Source of the DNA: Siminovitchia terrae
GTDB taxonomy: Bacteria; Bacillota; Bacilli; Bacillales; Bacillaceae_C
Assembly (NCBI RefSeq): GCF_003605405.2
Contig: NZ_QYTW02000003.1
Span: forward strand, 1 to 64,000
DNA: 64,000 nucleotides
Direction: 5' to 3'
A program made the position numbers and the translations under genes. This document shows positions 19,185 to 27,351 of this stretch, in pieces (within the stretch, counting starts at the first letter, position 1; each line of letters starts with the position of its first letter). The notes beneath the pieces are model-generated. The model was given only the letters and a program-made list of their open reading frames with translations, was not told where the DNA came from and did not search any database.

Positions 19185-20228
19185 TTATTGATCCAATAGA
19201 CTAAGTTCTTCCTGCTCCTCTTCTTCCGACGCTGTTTTTTCATCATCCAATCCATAATACTCTCGGATTTTAAACATGATTTCTCTGCGTAAATCTTCGT
19301 TTTCTTTCAAAAAGAGCTTTGCATTCTCCCGCCCTTGTCCTAGACGCTCATCATTATATGAATACCAGGATCCGCTTTTTTGAACAATATCGAGTTCAGA
19401 GCCCATATCGATGATTTCACCTTCATGTGAAATACCTTCTCCGTACATGATATCCACTTCAGCTGTTCTGAAAGGAGGAGCCACCTTGTTTTTGACAATC
19501 TTAATCCTTGTTTTGCTCCCCACGACATCCTGTCCCTGCTTCAATTGCTCGGCACGACGAACCTCAAGCCTGACAGAGGAATAGAACTTCAAAGCGCGCC
19601 CACCAGGAGTTGTTTCCGGATTTCCAAACATGACTCCCACTTTCTCCCTGATTTGGTTAATAAAGATGGCAATCGTTTTGGATTTGTTGATAGCGCCTGA
19701 CAATTTTCTTAACGCTTGAGACATGAGGCGGGCCTGTAAACCAACATGTGAGTCTCCCATTTCCCCTTCGATTTCCGCTTTCGGTACAAGAGCAGCGACG
19801 GAGTCAATAACAAGAATTTCAATCGCACCGCTTCGGACAAGAGCTTCTGCTATTTCCAAAGCCTGTTCTCCAGTATCTGGCTGCGAAAGTAGGAGTTCAT
19901 CAATATTTACACCCAACTTTTGTGCATATACCGGGTCAAGTGCGTGCTCCGCATCAATAAAAGCTGCTGTACCGCCTCTCGCCTGTGCTTCCGCAATCGC
20001 ATGCAGGGCAACAGTTGTTTTCCCGGAGCTTTCAGGGCCATAGATTTCAATGACCCGCCCTCTTGGATAGCCGCCTACACCAAGCGCTATATCAAGCGCT
20101 AACGATCCGCTCGGGATGGTTGAAATTTTGCGGTCCGTTTGTTCGCCTAGTTTCATGATGGACCCTTTTCCAAATTGTTTTTCTATCTGTTTCAAAGCCA
20201 TATCTAATGCCGCTTGACGATCACTCAC
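19185..20228 (-). CDS. recA: Recombinase RecA
   Basis: 347 residues. Forms filaments on single-stranded DNA for strand exchange and stimulates LexA self-cleavage. Walker A GPESSGKT near 66, the [20 protein letters not shown] region near 140 including L1, [10 protein letters not shown] near 195, and an acidic C-tail. The start is a GTG seven bases after GAGGAGG; an ATG inside the same stretch is out of frame. A LexA-type box and a TTGGCA-17-TATAAT promoter lie about 300 bases upstream, and almost the whole 5' leader between them and the SD is an inserted IS605-like element. Confidence 0.98.
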   Translation of the reverse strand: MSDRQAALDMALKQIEKQFGKGSIMKLGEQTDRKISTIPSGSLALDIALGVGGYPRGRVIEIYGPESSGKTTVALHAIAEAQARGGTAAFIDAEHALDPVYAQKLGVNIDELLLSQPDTGEQALEIAEALVRSGAIEILVIDSVAALVPKAEIEGEMGDSHVGLQARLMSQALRKLSGAINKSKTIAIFINQIREKVGVMFGNPETTPGGRALKFYSSVRLEVRRAEQLKQGQDVVGSKTRIKIVKNKVAPPFRTAEVDIMYGEGISHEGEIIDMGSELDIVQKSGSWYSYNDERLGQGRENAKLFLKENEDLRREIMFKIREYYGLDDEKTASEEEEQEELSLLDQ

Positions 20229-20260
20229 ACATTTTCCTCCTCAAATATATTCATTCAAGT

Positions 20261-20524
20261 GTGAACTACCCACCACTTACCACCCCTTGCGGGTTGCTTG
20301 AAGTGGGCTTCTTGGGTAATCGCCACTGTTGGTAGCTGACGAAATGAACCAAGCTAACCCTCTTGTTCCAAGAGTTTATAATAATACTGATTGTACTATA
20401 TCAAGATTAATACAAAAGAAAATGCCTTTGGGCTAACGCCCAACCGAAATTCATCTCCCTCTAACCATCTAGCTTCGCCCTGCACATGCTTAAAGAGGGA
20501 GACCTCTTTCGAAGGAATGTTAAA
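20261..20524 (-). mobile_element. IS200/IS605-like non-coding element in the recA leader
   Basis: About 264 bases on the minus strand, beginning TTTAACATTCCTTCG and ending in GGTGGGTAGTTCAC. The 3' portion (ACCCAAGAAGCCCACTTC, then AAGTGGTGGG) strongly resembles the right end and omega-RNA scaffold of TnpB-carrying IS200/IS605 elements in Bacillus, and the final TTCAC resembles their cleavage site (recognised from memory). The 5' part holds AGGGAGATGAATTTCGG and a TTGGGC/GCCCAA hairpin. There is no tnpA or tnpB frame, so this is a miniature derivative. It lies wholly between the recA start of transcription and the recA SD, in the sense orientation. Confidence 0.65.
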
Positions 20525-20534
20525 ATCTATTTAT

Positions 20535-20563
20535 ATTATACCTTCTTTTCATACCATTGCCAA
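20535..20563 (-). promoter_or_regulatory. recA promoter
   Basis: TTGGCA (20558-20563) and TATAAT (20535-20540) on the minus strand, 17 bases apart. Transcription should start near 20528, just before the IS605-like element. Confidence 0.75.
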
Positions 20564-20572
20564 GCAAAAAGG

Positions 20573-20586
20573 CGAACATTTATTCT
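20573..20586 (-). promoter_or_regulatory. LexA (SOS) box of recA
   Basis: AGAATAAATGTTCG on the minus strand. It matches the Bacillus CGAAC-N4-GTTCG pattern in 8 of 10 positions and the B. subtilis recA box (CGAAT-N4-GTTCG, from memory) in 9 of 10. It sits 10 bases upstream of the -35. Confidence 0.65.
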
Positions 20587-20675
20587 GTGTTTTTGAAGGG
20601 CAAATAATAGTAAAATTTGATTTTCATTCATATATTCTTTTGTTTTGAGCAGATAAATTCCTATGAAAGTTAAAT

Positions 20676-20729
20676 TTTAACTTCATTCAGTAGAAGTCTC
20701 CCACTTCTGTTAGTGGTGAGATGAATGTC
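20676..20729 (-). repeat. R1 repeat, partial and inverted
   Basis: The only copy read on the opposite strand. It contains only the outermost ~54 bases of the right end, TTTAACTTCATTCAGTAGAAG through GAGATGAATG. It lies upstream of the recA SOS box, 150 bases from the IS605-like element. Confidence 0.8.
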
Positions 20730-20815
20730 CAAACTTCCGAAGCTCCGCTGCTTACCCGATCACTTAAAACATAGTTCGCTCACTGATCAGGCTATACCCC
20801 TTCGATAGAAAACAA

Positions 20816-20839
20816 AAATAGAGCCGATCGGCCCTATTT
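20816..20839 (-). terminator. cinA terminator
   Basis: AAATAGGGCC-GATC-GGCTCTATTT stem (minus strand) overlapping the cinA stop and followed by TTGTTTTC. Confidence 0.7.
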
Positions 20840-22075
20840 TTTGTCTAATTCCTTCAATAGATAGTAACATCCCATTTTGACGGAACGTCGTCTGTTTCCG
20901 TTCCGTGTACCTGCCATCTTTACGAGAACCGCCTTAGATCCCTCGTCCTTGAACGACATACCGATCCAGACAGTTCCAGCCGGGTGGCCCTCAAGCGAAT
21001 CCGGTCCGGCTGCACCCGTGAAGCTGATACCAATATCGGCATCCAGAGACTTTCTGACATTCTCGGCAAGCTCAATAGCACACTGCTCACTGACAGCGCC
21101 ATGCTTTTCCAGTGTTTCAGGCTTTACATTGCACAGCTTTATTTTTGCCTCATTTGAATAGCAGACGATGCCACCAAGCAGCATGGTACTGACGCCGACA
21201 ACCGAGGTCATCTCGGACTGAAACAGTCCCCCTGTTAAACTTTCGGCTGCCGTGATGGTCAATTCACGATCCTCAAGCACCCTCAAAAGCTCGGCCATCA
21301 ACGAGGTATCTCCATAGCCGTAAAAATATTCGCCAGCCTTTTCCTGGATTGGCTTTTCGATTTCATCCAGCAGCGAAATGGCGTTCTCCCTGCTGTCGCT
21401 TCGTGCAGTTAATCTGACTGTCACTTCGCCATCCCCTGCCAACGGAGCAACAGTAGGATTCGTTTGGGCGTCAATGATATCAGACAGCTTCTCGGCAATC
21501 TCAGCTTCTCCGATATTAAAAAAACGGAGCACCCGCGATTCTATGCATTCAACTTTTTCCAATTGGTCAATAATTGCTTGTCGCCCGTAGTTTCTAAACA
21601 TCGGTTTCATTTCATGCGGCGGTCCTGGGAGCAGCATGTAAAAATGAGACCCTTCTTTTACAAACATACCTGGTGCCATCCCGTGGTCATTTGGAAGCAC
21701 TTTTGCCTCCTTGATGACATGAGCCTGTTTTTCATTATTGGCTGTCATATAGCGTCCAGTCCGCATGAAATAATCCTGAATTTGTTTCCAGGAATTATCA
21801 TCTGTCACCATCTCACGCTTTAAATGATCTGCAATAATTTCTTTTGTCAGATCGTCTTTTGTCGGGCCCAACCCTCCGGTAAATATCAGCAGGTCAGCCC
21901 TTGTTTCCGCGTGCTTTATAGCCTCTGACAGCCGGCTTGGGTTATCACCAACCACAGTATGGTAATAAACATGGACACCTATTTCCGCCAGCTCCCCTGA
22001 TAGATACTGAGCATTCGTATTGGCTATTTGGCCAAGCAATAGTTCCGTACCGACACCAATGATTTCAGCTTTCAT
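20834..22075 (-). CDS. cinA: Competence/damage-inducible protein CinA
   Basis: 413 residues. The N-terminal MoeA/COG1058 domain (MKAEIIGVGTELLLGQIANTNA, FTGGLGPTKDDLT near 66) acts as an ADP-ribose pyrophosphatase in related proteins. The C-terminal domain (about 255-410; TAAESLTGGLFQSEMT near 276, SFTGAAGP near 352) is nicotinamide-nucleotide amidase-like. It is linked to NAD recycling and, in some species, competence. It lies 15 bases after pgsA and upstream of recA in the usual order, with its own terminator. Confidence 0.96.
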   Translation of the reverse strand: MKAEIIGVGTELLLGQIANTNAQYLSGELAEIGVHVYYHTVVGDNPSRLSEAIKHAETRADLLIFTGGLGPTKDDLTKEIIADHLKREMVTDDNSWKQIQDYFMRTGRYMTANNEKQAHVIKEAKVLPNDHGMAPGMFVKEGSHFYMLLPGPPHEMKPMFRNYGRQAIIDQLEKVECIESRVLRFFNIGEAEIAEKLSDIIDAQTNPTVAPLAGDGEVTVRLTARSDSRENAISLLDEIEKPIQEKAGEYFYGYGDTSLMAELLRVLEDRELTITAAESLTGGLFQSEMTSVVGVSTMLLGGIVCYSNEAKIKLCNVKPETLEKHGAVSEQCAIELAENVRKSLDADIGISFTGAAGPDSLEGHPAGTVWIGMSFKDEGSKAVLVKMAGTRNGNRRRSVKMGCYYLLKELDKK

Positions 22076-22090
22076 TCATGGATCACTTCC

Positions 22091-22669
22091 TTATTTCGAA
22101 TGTTTAAATATTCCTCGGTTAAGGTAAAAATAATCCCATCCAGACCATACGGTAAATATTAAGGCTACCCATAACATTATGTCAGCAAACGGCACATTTA
22201 TTGCTGAAAACGGCATATTGTTAAGAAGTAAAGCACTGATAGCAATGATTTGCGTCCATGTCTTGATTTTTCCCAGCATGTTGGCTGCCACTACTTCACC
22301 GCTTCCAGCCAAAATAAGTCGCAAGCCTGTCACTGCAAATTCACGGCTTATGATCAATATCACAATCCACGATGGTGCCAATTTCATTTCAACCAATACG
22401 ATGAGGGCAGCGGAAACGAGTAGTTTGTCCGCAAGCGGGTCGAGGAATTTCCCCATATTTGTAACAAGATTATATTTACGTGCGAAGTAGCCGTCAACCC
22501 AGTCAGTAACTGAAGCAATGATAAAAAGAATCGCTCCAGCAAAATGCGCGACTTTCAAGTCAGCACCAAAATAATGGAAGGTTCCCCAGTCAAATGGTAC
22601 AAGCATTAATATCAGGAATACAGGAATAAGCAATATTCTTGATACAGTGATTTTATTAGGTAAGTTCAT
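22091..22669 (-). CDS. pgsA: CDP-diacylglycerol-glycerol-3-phosphate 3-phosphatidyltransferase
   Basis: 192 residues. Makes phosphatidylglycerophosphate, the committed step to phosphatidylglycerol and cardiolipin, in the membrane. The CDP-alcohol transferase signature is intact: DWVDGYFARKYN...MGKFLDPLAD (D-x2-DG-x2-AR-x8-G-x3-D-x3-D) at about 53-75. About five hydrophobic segments. The start is MNLPNKIT after TAGGAGGAAGACAG; the longer frame to 22696 is not needed. Between ymfM and cinA as in B. subtilis. Confidence 0.97.
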   Translation of the reverse strand: MNLPNKITVSRILLIPVFLILMLVPFDWGTFHYFGADLKVAHFAGAILFIIASVTDWVDGYFARKYNLVTNMGKFLDPLADKLLVSAALIVLVEMKLAPSWIVILIISREFAVTGLRLILAGSGEVVAANMLGKIKTWTQIIAISALLLNNMPFSAINVPFADIMLWVALIFTVWSGWDYFYLNRGIFKHSK

Positions 22670-22763
22670 CTGTCGTCTTCCTCCTAAGAAATGCACAAGG
22701 TGCCAGCTGGCGGCAAAAATCTCAAGTACTTAGCACTCATGTTCATGTAAGACTTGAAAAATG

Positions 22764-22783
22764 GCCGCCGATTGCGCGGCAGC
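22764..22783 (-). terminator. ymfM terminator
   Basis: GCTGCCG-CGCAAT-CGGCGGC stem on the minus strand followed by CATTTTTC. Confidence 0.6.
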
Positions 22784-22801
22784 CTCCCGAAATCATGACT
22801 C

Positions 22802-23683
22802 TTATTCTTTATCAAACTGGATGCTGATTTCCTGTGTGACATTCTGATTCGGGTCTAGTTCGTATTTCAATTTTTGATCGTTTACATAAATATCCGTTTC
22901 GAATGCTCTGCCGATCCGAATGTACGCTTCATCTTGATCTGACAAATCAAAGCTTTGGCTGGCTCCATTTTGAAGCATCCCTTGAAACAGCTGCTGATTT
23001 CCGCCATCAAGTATTTTGACCCACGTCTCACCCGATGCCGAAGCACTTACTTTCAGTTCGAACTTATCAGTACCTGACAGCTTATAGGTAGTTACATTGC
23101 CGGAAACCTGATCCATAGTCAATTCCTGGCCTGCATTTTGGGACTCCTGTTCTTCAGCATCATTTTCATCATTCGATTCCGCTTTATCCTTTTGATCAGA
23201 TGCTGATTCTGAGGCTTTTATTGCATCTGACTCTTCAATATCAACGGTCTGATTTTTCCCTTTGTCAGCAGATCGATTTCCTGTTTCCCCACTTTTTGAA
23301 AACAGATACCAGGCGAGGAAGAGTACCGCTACGATCGCAACACCGATCAAAATTTTCGGCAGAAGCTCGGCAATTTTCGAAACACCCGGTGAGACGGTAC
23401 GTCTCGTTTGTACACGGGAAAGCTGTTCCGACAAATCATCCTCATAGGCTGCCGGAATCTCGTTTTTATATTCCTCGAACAACTCGTCCGGCGAAAGCCC
23501 TACAGCCTCAGCGTATTGTTTTATAAAAGCTCTCACATAAAATTTGCCGGGGATTTGACTGTAGTCTCCCTTCTCAATGCCGGAGAGATATTTTTTCTGA
23601 ATCTTAGTCATTGATTGCAGTTGATCCAAGCTGATTCCTTTTTCCTCACGAGCCGTTCTCAGACGGCCCCCTAATTCACTCAA
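22802..23683 (-). CDS. ymfM: RodZ-like helix-turn-helix membrane protein YmfM
   Basis: 293 residues. N-terminal Xre-type HTH (LRTAREEKGISLDQLQSMT, then KKYLSGIEKGDY, within residues 1-65), a basic juxtamembrane part, one membrane helix (about 110-130), an acidic linker rich in Asp/Glu/Ser, and a C-terminal DUF4115-type beta domain. RodZ family proteins link MreB to the envelope in rod-shape control. The start was placed at a TTG five bases after AGGTG, giving M-SELGGRL as in the family; a GTG three codons earlier is the alternative. Nine bases or so separate the nearby ymfK stop region from its start. Confidence 0.88.
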   Translation of the reverse strand: MSELGGRLRTAREEKGISLDQLQSMTKIQKKYLSGIEKGDYSQIPGKFYVRAFIKQYAEAVGLSPDELFEEYKNEIPAAYEDDLSEQLSRVQTRRTVSPGVSKIAELLPKILIGVAIVAVLFLAWYLFSKSGETGNRSADKGKNQTVDIEESDAIKASESASDQKDKAESNDENDAEEQESQNAGQELTMDQVSGNVTTYKLSGTDKFELKVSASASGETWVKILDGGNQQLFQGMLQNGASQSFDLSDQDEAYIRIGRAFETDIYVNDQKLKYELDPNQNVTQEISIQFDKE

Positions 23684-23701
23684 AGCTAACACCTACCAAT
23701 C

Positions 23702-24502
23702 CTAAAAATCAAAGTTTCCAAAACCGCCCACACCGGGCTCATCAAATAGGTTTTGTTTTTCAACCACGTCGTATGTTATTTCCTCATCAGGGTTATTGCG
23801 CAGCTCGATTATGTAATCGAAATCCTCGATGGAATACTCCGAATGCTCAACAAAAATATCCGGGTGCTCAATCACCTTTACAGCCGGCATCCTCATAATT
23901 TCCCTCACCAGTTGAAGATGCCGTTCATCAGCCCTTCTTCTTGAGACAATTCCATCTATCAGGAAGATATTATTCTCATTATATTCATCTTTAATCAATT
24001 CTTTTCTTATCGTCTGTTTCAATAAAGTAGAGGAAACAAATAGCCATTTCTTATTGGCACAGACACTTGCCGCAACAACAGATTCCGTCTTTCCGACCCG
24101 TGGCATCCCTCTAATGCCAATTAACTTATGCCCTTTCTCCTTGAAAATTTCAGCCATGAAGTCAACAAGGATTCCCAGTTCGTCCCTGACAAACCGAAAC
24201 GTCTTCTTGTCATCATGATCTCTCTGGATATAACGCCCATGCCTTACAGCCAGTTTGTCGCGCAATTTAGGCTCCCTGATTTTTCTTACCTTGATCGTTT
24301 CCACTGTTTCTAAAATGGATTCAAGTCTTTTAATTTGATCCTCGCTTTGTGCCCGGATCAAAAGGCCCCTTCTCCCGGCATCTACGCCGTTGATACTTAC
24401 AATATTTATTGAAAGCATGCCCAGAAGCGATGAGATATCCCCTAATAAACCAGGACGGTCAATCGTAATTTCATACTCTAAATACCATTCTTTACTTTCC
24501 AT
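23702..24502 (-). CDS. ymfK: YmfK, ACT-like plus DUF3388 protein
   Basis: 266 residues. The N-terminal ~75 residues look like an ACT domain (EYEITIDRPGLLGDISSLLG, a regulatory amino-acid-binding fold). The rest is the DUF3388 domain with a P-loop-like GMPRVGKTE near residue 132 and a later IFLIDGIVSRRRADERH. The biochemical role is unknown. It is conserved next to ymfM and ymfJ in Bacillus, which supports the name. The Walker-like lysine suggests nucleotide binding, as inference. Confidence 0.9.
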   Translation of the reverse strand: MESKEWYLEYEITIDRPGLLGDISSLLGMLSINIVSINGVDAGRRGLLIRAQSEDQIKRLESILETVETIKVRKIREPKLRDKLAVRHGRYIQRDHDDKKTFRFVRDELGILVDFMAEIFKEKGHKLIGIRGMPRVGKTESVVAASVCANKKWLFVSSTLLKQTIRKELIKDEYNENNIFLIDGIVSRRRADERHLQLVREIMRMPAVKVIEHPDIFVEHSEYSIEDFDYIIELRNNPDEEITYDVVEKQNLFDEPGVGGFGNFDF

Positions 24503-24908
24503 ATAAAAACAGCTCCTCGAAAAAATGGAAATCGACCCTTATTATATTATCCTACCACATCATTTCTAGCTTATATCATATCTGATTTTAGATAAAGAAA
24601 AAAGGGAAACCTTATGATAAAAATGTCATCTGATATAAAAAACGAATATAAAAGGGGGTACAAGACTTAAAAACGGAGTTCTTATTGTGGAAATAAAACA
24701 AAAGTACAAGCGACTGTATATTGACATACTAACTGAAGTTGAAATGCGAAGAATGCATGCTTAGCCTTGACAAGCATGAGACAATTTCCATTTCTTAGCC
24801 GCCACAGAAACATCGAGGAGTTAAGCGTAGGAATGTGGACGCAGTATTTAGTAATAAATAAGCTACTTACAACTTAGGCAAGTTTATAATTTCCTGCAAC
24901 AAGTAAAA
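24503..24908. other. Intergenic region ymfJ-ymfK, no gene seen
   Basis: About 400 bases. The only candidates are a plus-strand frame of 25 codons from a GTG, without good context, and a GC-richer stretch near 24820-24860 that could be the debris of a mobile element. Nothing assignable. Confidence 0.3.
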
Positions 24909-24928
24909 AGAGAGGATGGCTCCTCTCT
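24909..24928 (-). terminator. ymfJ terminator
   Basis: AGAGAGGA-GCCA-TCCTCTCT perfect stem on the minus strand followed by TTTTAC. Confidence 0.8.
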
Positions 24929-24947
24929 GCTACATGTCCTTATTCAT

Positions 24948-25205
24948 TTAGTGAGTGCTGTTGTTCTCAACCAGCTTGACCATCACACTGGCAATCGCTT
25001 GTTGCTCTTCTTCAGATGCAACAGACCATAAATCAGAGAGCACTCGCTCCTGTTCGTTTTTCGGGTCAACTTGTTTTGACAGATAGTCACCGACTTGATG
25101 AGCCATTTGACCTATAACTTCCTGTGACATTCCTTGCTGCTGAGCCTGATCCAGTCGGTCACCAAGGAAGTTTTTCCATTGTTCCCAGTTTTCAAGTATT
25201 GACAT
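24948..25205 (-). CDS. ymfJ: DUF3243 protein YmfJ
   Basis: 85 residues, soluble, mostly helical and acidic (MSILENWEQWKNFLGDRLDQ at the start). Matches the DUF3243/YmfJ family of Bacillus in length and position, between ymfI and ymfK. Function unknown. Preceded by GAAGGAGGCACAATAAC, a strong ribosome site. Own terminator. Confidence 0.92.
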   Translation of the reverse strand: MSILENWEQWKNFLGDRLDQAQQQGMSQEVIGQMAHQVGDYLSKQVDPKNEQERVLSDLWSVASEEEQQAIASVMVKLVENNSTH

Positions 25206-25295
25206 GTTATTGTGCCTCCTTCACATTTTGATACGATGTTATTATTTGCATGGGTGAAGGAAATATGCATAAATCTTAAGTTTACAATACATATA

Positions 25296-26018
25296 TTATG
25301 TATACCATCCGCCATTTATAGCAATGACTTGTCCCGTGATATAGGATGCTTTCGGTGATAATAAAAAAGAAATAGTATCTGCGATTTCGCCCGGCTCAGC
25401 CAGCCGCCTCAGCGGAATTTCCTCCTCCAAGCTTACAAGCTCCTCTTTCGAAAAACGATGGAGCATCCCTGTATTGACAGCACCTGGGGCTACACAGTTC
25501 ACCCGGACTCCGGAACCGGCAACCTCTTTGCTTAACGCTTTGGTAAAAGAAATTTGTGCACCCTTTACGGTTGAATAAATTACTTCACACGCGGCGCCCG
25601 TCTGTCCCCACAATGAGCTGATGATGACGATTTGAGAAACTGAATTTCTCATCAATTTTGGAAGCAGGTTTCTGACCAAAATCAGTGGGCTTTTTACGTG
25701 TAGCTGAATGGCACTTTCCATTGTTTGATCATCCAGATCTGAAAAAAGACCAAAAGGGGCGTTTCCACTTGAATAAACGATAGCATCCAGTTGAAATACA
25801 TTCCTGATAACTTGATCACATCCGCTTTCAACTGAAAGATCAGCCTTGATCGGAATCACTTCAATGTCATACTCGGCCAATTCCGATACAAGGTCTAAGA
25901 TTCGCTGCTCATTGCTGTGATAATGCAAATACAAATTCCAATTTTCCTTCGCAAGAGCCCTTGCCGTCGAAGCTCCTATTCCGCCGCTTGCCCCCGTAAT
26001 CAAAGCAAATTTTTTCAT
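25296..26018 (-). CDS. ymfI: SDR family oxidoreductase YmfI
   Basis: 240 residues, FabG-like short-chain dehydrogenase: TGASGGIG near residue 8, SSGNAP in place of the common NNAG near 86, catalytic Ser-Tyr-Lys with YSTVKGAQ near 150, and YITGQVIAINGGW at the C-terminus. Substrate unknown. Part of the conserved ymfF-ymfH-ymfI-ymfJ cluster, separated from ymfH by a terminator. Confidence 0.93.
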   Translation of the reverse strand: MKKFALITGASGGIGASTARALAKENWNLYLHYHSNEQRILDLVSELAEYDIEVIPIKADLSVESGCDQVIRNVFQLDAIVYSSGNAPFGLFSDLDDQTMESAIQLHVKSPLILVRNLLPKLMRNSVSQIVIISSLWGQTGAACEVIYSTVKGAQISFTKALSKEVAGSGVRVNCVAPGAVNTGMLHRFSKEELVSLEEEIPLRRLAEPGEIADTISFLLSPKASYITGQVIAINGGWYT

Positions 26019-26040
26019 TTTACATTTCCTTTCAAAGAAA

Positions 26041-26064
26041 AAACCCGGGCTATTGGCCGGGTTT
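26041..26064 (-). terminator. ymfH terminator
   Basis: AAACCCGG/CCGGGTTT stem; on the minus strand the following sequence is TTTCTTTG. It lies between ymfH and ymfI. Confidence 0.75.
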
Positions 26065-26070
26065 TTATAT

Positions 26071-27351
26071 TTATTTAGGTACCATATGACATGTCGCCAT
26101 TCTGTCTTCTGAAAAAAAGTCAGTTGCTGCGGTAGTTAAATCATTAAGTGTTAAATTCTCAATTACCGGTACAGCATCAAACAGGTTCATTCCATTCAAT
26201 TTATAACGTGTAAACTGATTCGCAATGAACTCAGGAGAGTTGAACGCTCTTAAAAAGCCGCCGATCCGCTTTTTCTTAGCTCTTTCAAGCTCTTCTTCCT
26301 TCAATTGTCCCCCGGCATTCAGCATCATATTCTGCAAGCGCTCCGTCAGTAAATCCGGCTCTTGTGTATCACTGCCGACAATGGCAAAGCCAAAACCATC
26401 TTCCTGCGTATAATCAAATTGGAAAGACTCATCGATCAAGCCATCATTGTACAATGCTTCGTAATTTGCGGAACTCTTGCCGAATAAAATATCGAGCAAA
26501 ATATTGACCGTCAATTCCTTCTTGAGCATCGCTTCACCATCACCATGAAAATGTGGTGCTTTTACGCCGACCATGCATTTGGGCGTTTGGACATCCATTT
26601 TTATGACTTGCTTTTTCTTTGCTACTCTATCTGGTTCTTCCTCGAAATGCCTAACTATTTCCGGCGCGGCCTCAAATTGCTTTTGCTTCTGGTTTTCGCG
26701 AATGAATGAAATTATTTTTTCTGGATCGACTGGCCCTGTAACAAAGAACAGCATATTACTCGGATGATAGAACGTGTTGTAACAAAGGTAGAGCAAATCA
26801 GCTGTGATATGGGAAATCGACTCAATCGTACCGGCTATATCAATCTTGACAGGATGATTTTGGTAAAGGTTCTCGATCAAGCCAAAATAAACTCTCCAGT
26901 CCGGGTTATCATCATACATGGTAATTTCCTGTCCAATAATCCCTTTTTCTTTTTCAACTGTTTTTTCTGTAAAATAGGGTTCCTGAACCATATCAAGCAA
27001 CGTACTTAAATTTTGTTCGACATTAGACGTGCTGGAAAAAAGATAAGCCGTTCTTGTAAAGGATGTAAAAGCATTGGCAGATGCCCCTTGTTTACTAAAA
27101 AGCTGAAACACGTCCCCATCTTTTTTTTCAAACATCTTATGTTCAAGGAAATGCGCGATTCCATCAGGAACTGTTTGCATTTCTGTATCATTTAAAGGGA
27201 TAAAAGTGTTATCAACAGAACCGTATTTTGTTGTGAATGTGGCAAAAGTCTTATTGAACCCTTCCTTCGGGAGGACATACACTTGAAGCCCATTATCAAG
27301 CGTCTCATGGTATAAAGTTTCTTTTAACTGATCGAAGAAAATGCTCTTCAC
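26071..27351 (-). CDS. ymfH: M16 family peptidase-like protein YmfH
   Basis: 426 residues. The inverted zinc motif HxxEH is present in IAHFLEHKMFE (about residues 66-76), with the downstream Glu in EKGIIGQEITMYDDNP near 138-150. It is therefore the probable catalytic partner. YmfF, which lacks the motif, precedes it and overlaps it by four bases (GTGA), so the two are coupled and probably form a heterodimer like other M16B pairs. The start codon is GTG. The cluster is conserved in Bacillus; the substrate is not established. Confidence 0.94.
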   Translation of the reverse strand: MKSIFFDQLKETLYHETLDNGLQVYVLPKEGFNKTFATFTTKYGSVDNTFIPLNDTEMQTVPDGIAHFLEHKMFEKKDGDVFQLFSKQGASANAFTSFTRTAYLFSSTSNVEQNLSTLLDMVQEPYFTEKTVEKEKGIIGQEITMYDDNPDWRVYFGLIENLYQNHPVKIDIAGTIESISHITADLLYLCYNTFYHPSNMLFFVTGPVDPEKIISFIRENQKQKQFEAAPEIVRHFEEEPDRVAKKKQVIKMDVQTPKCMVGVKAPHFHGDGEAMLKKELTVNILLDILFGKSSANYEALYNDGLIDESFQFDYTQEDGFGFAIVGSDTQEPDLLTERLQNMMLNAGGQLKEEELERAKKKRIGGFLRAFNSPEFIANQFTRYKLNGMNLFDAVPVIENLTLNDLTTAATDFFSEDRMATCHMVPK

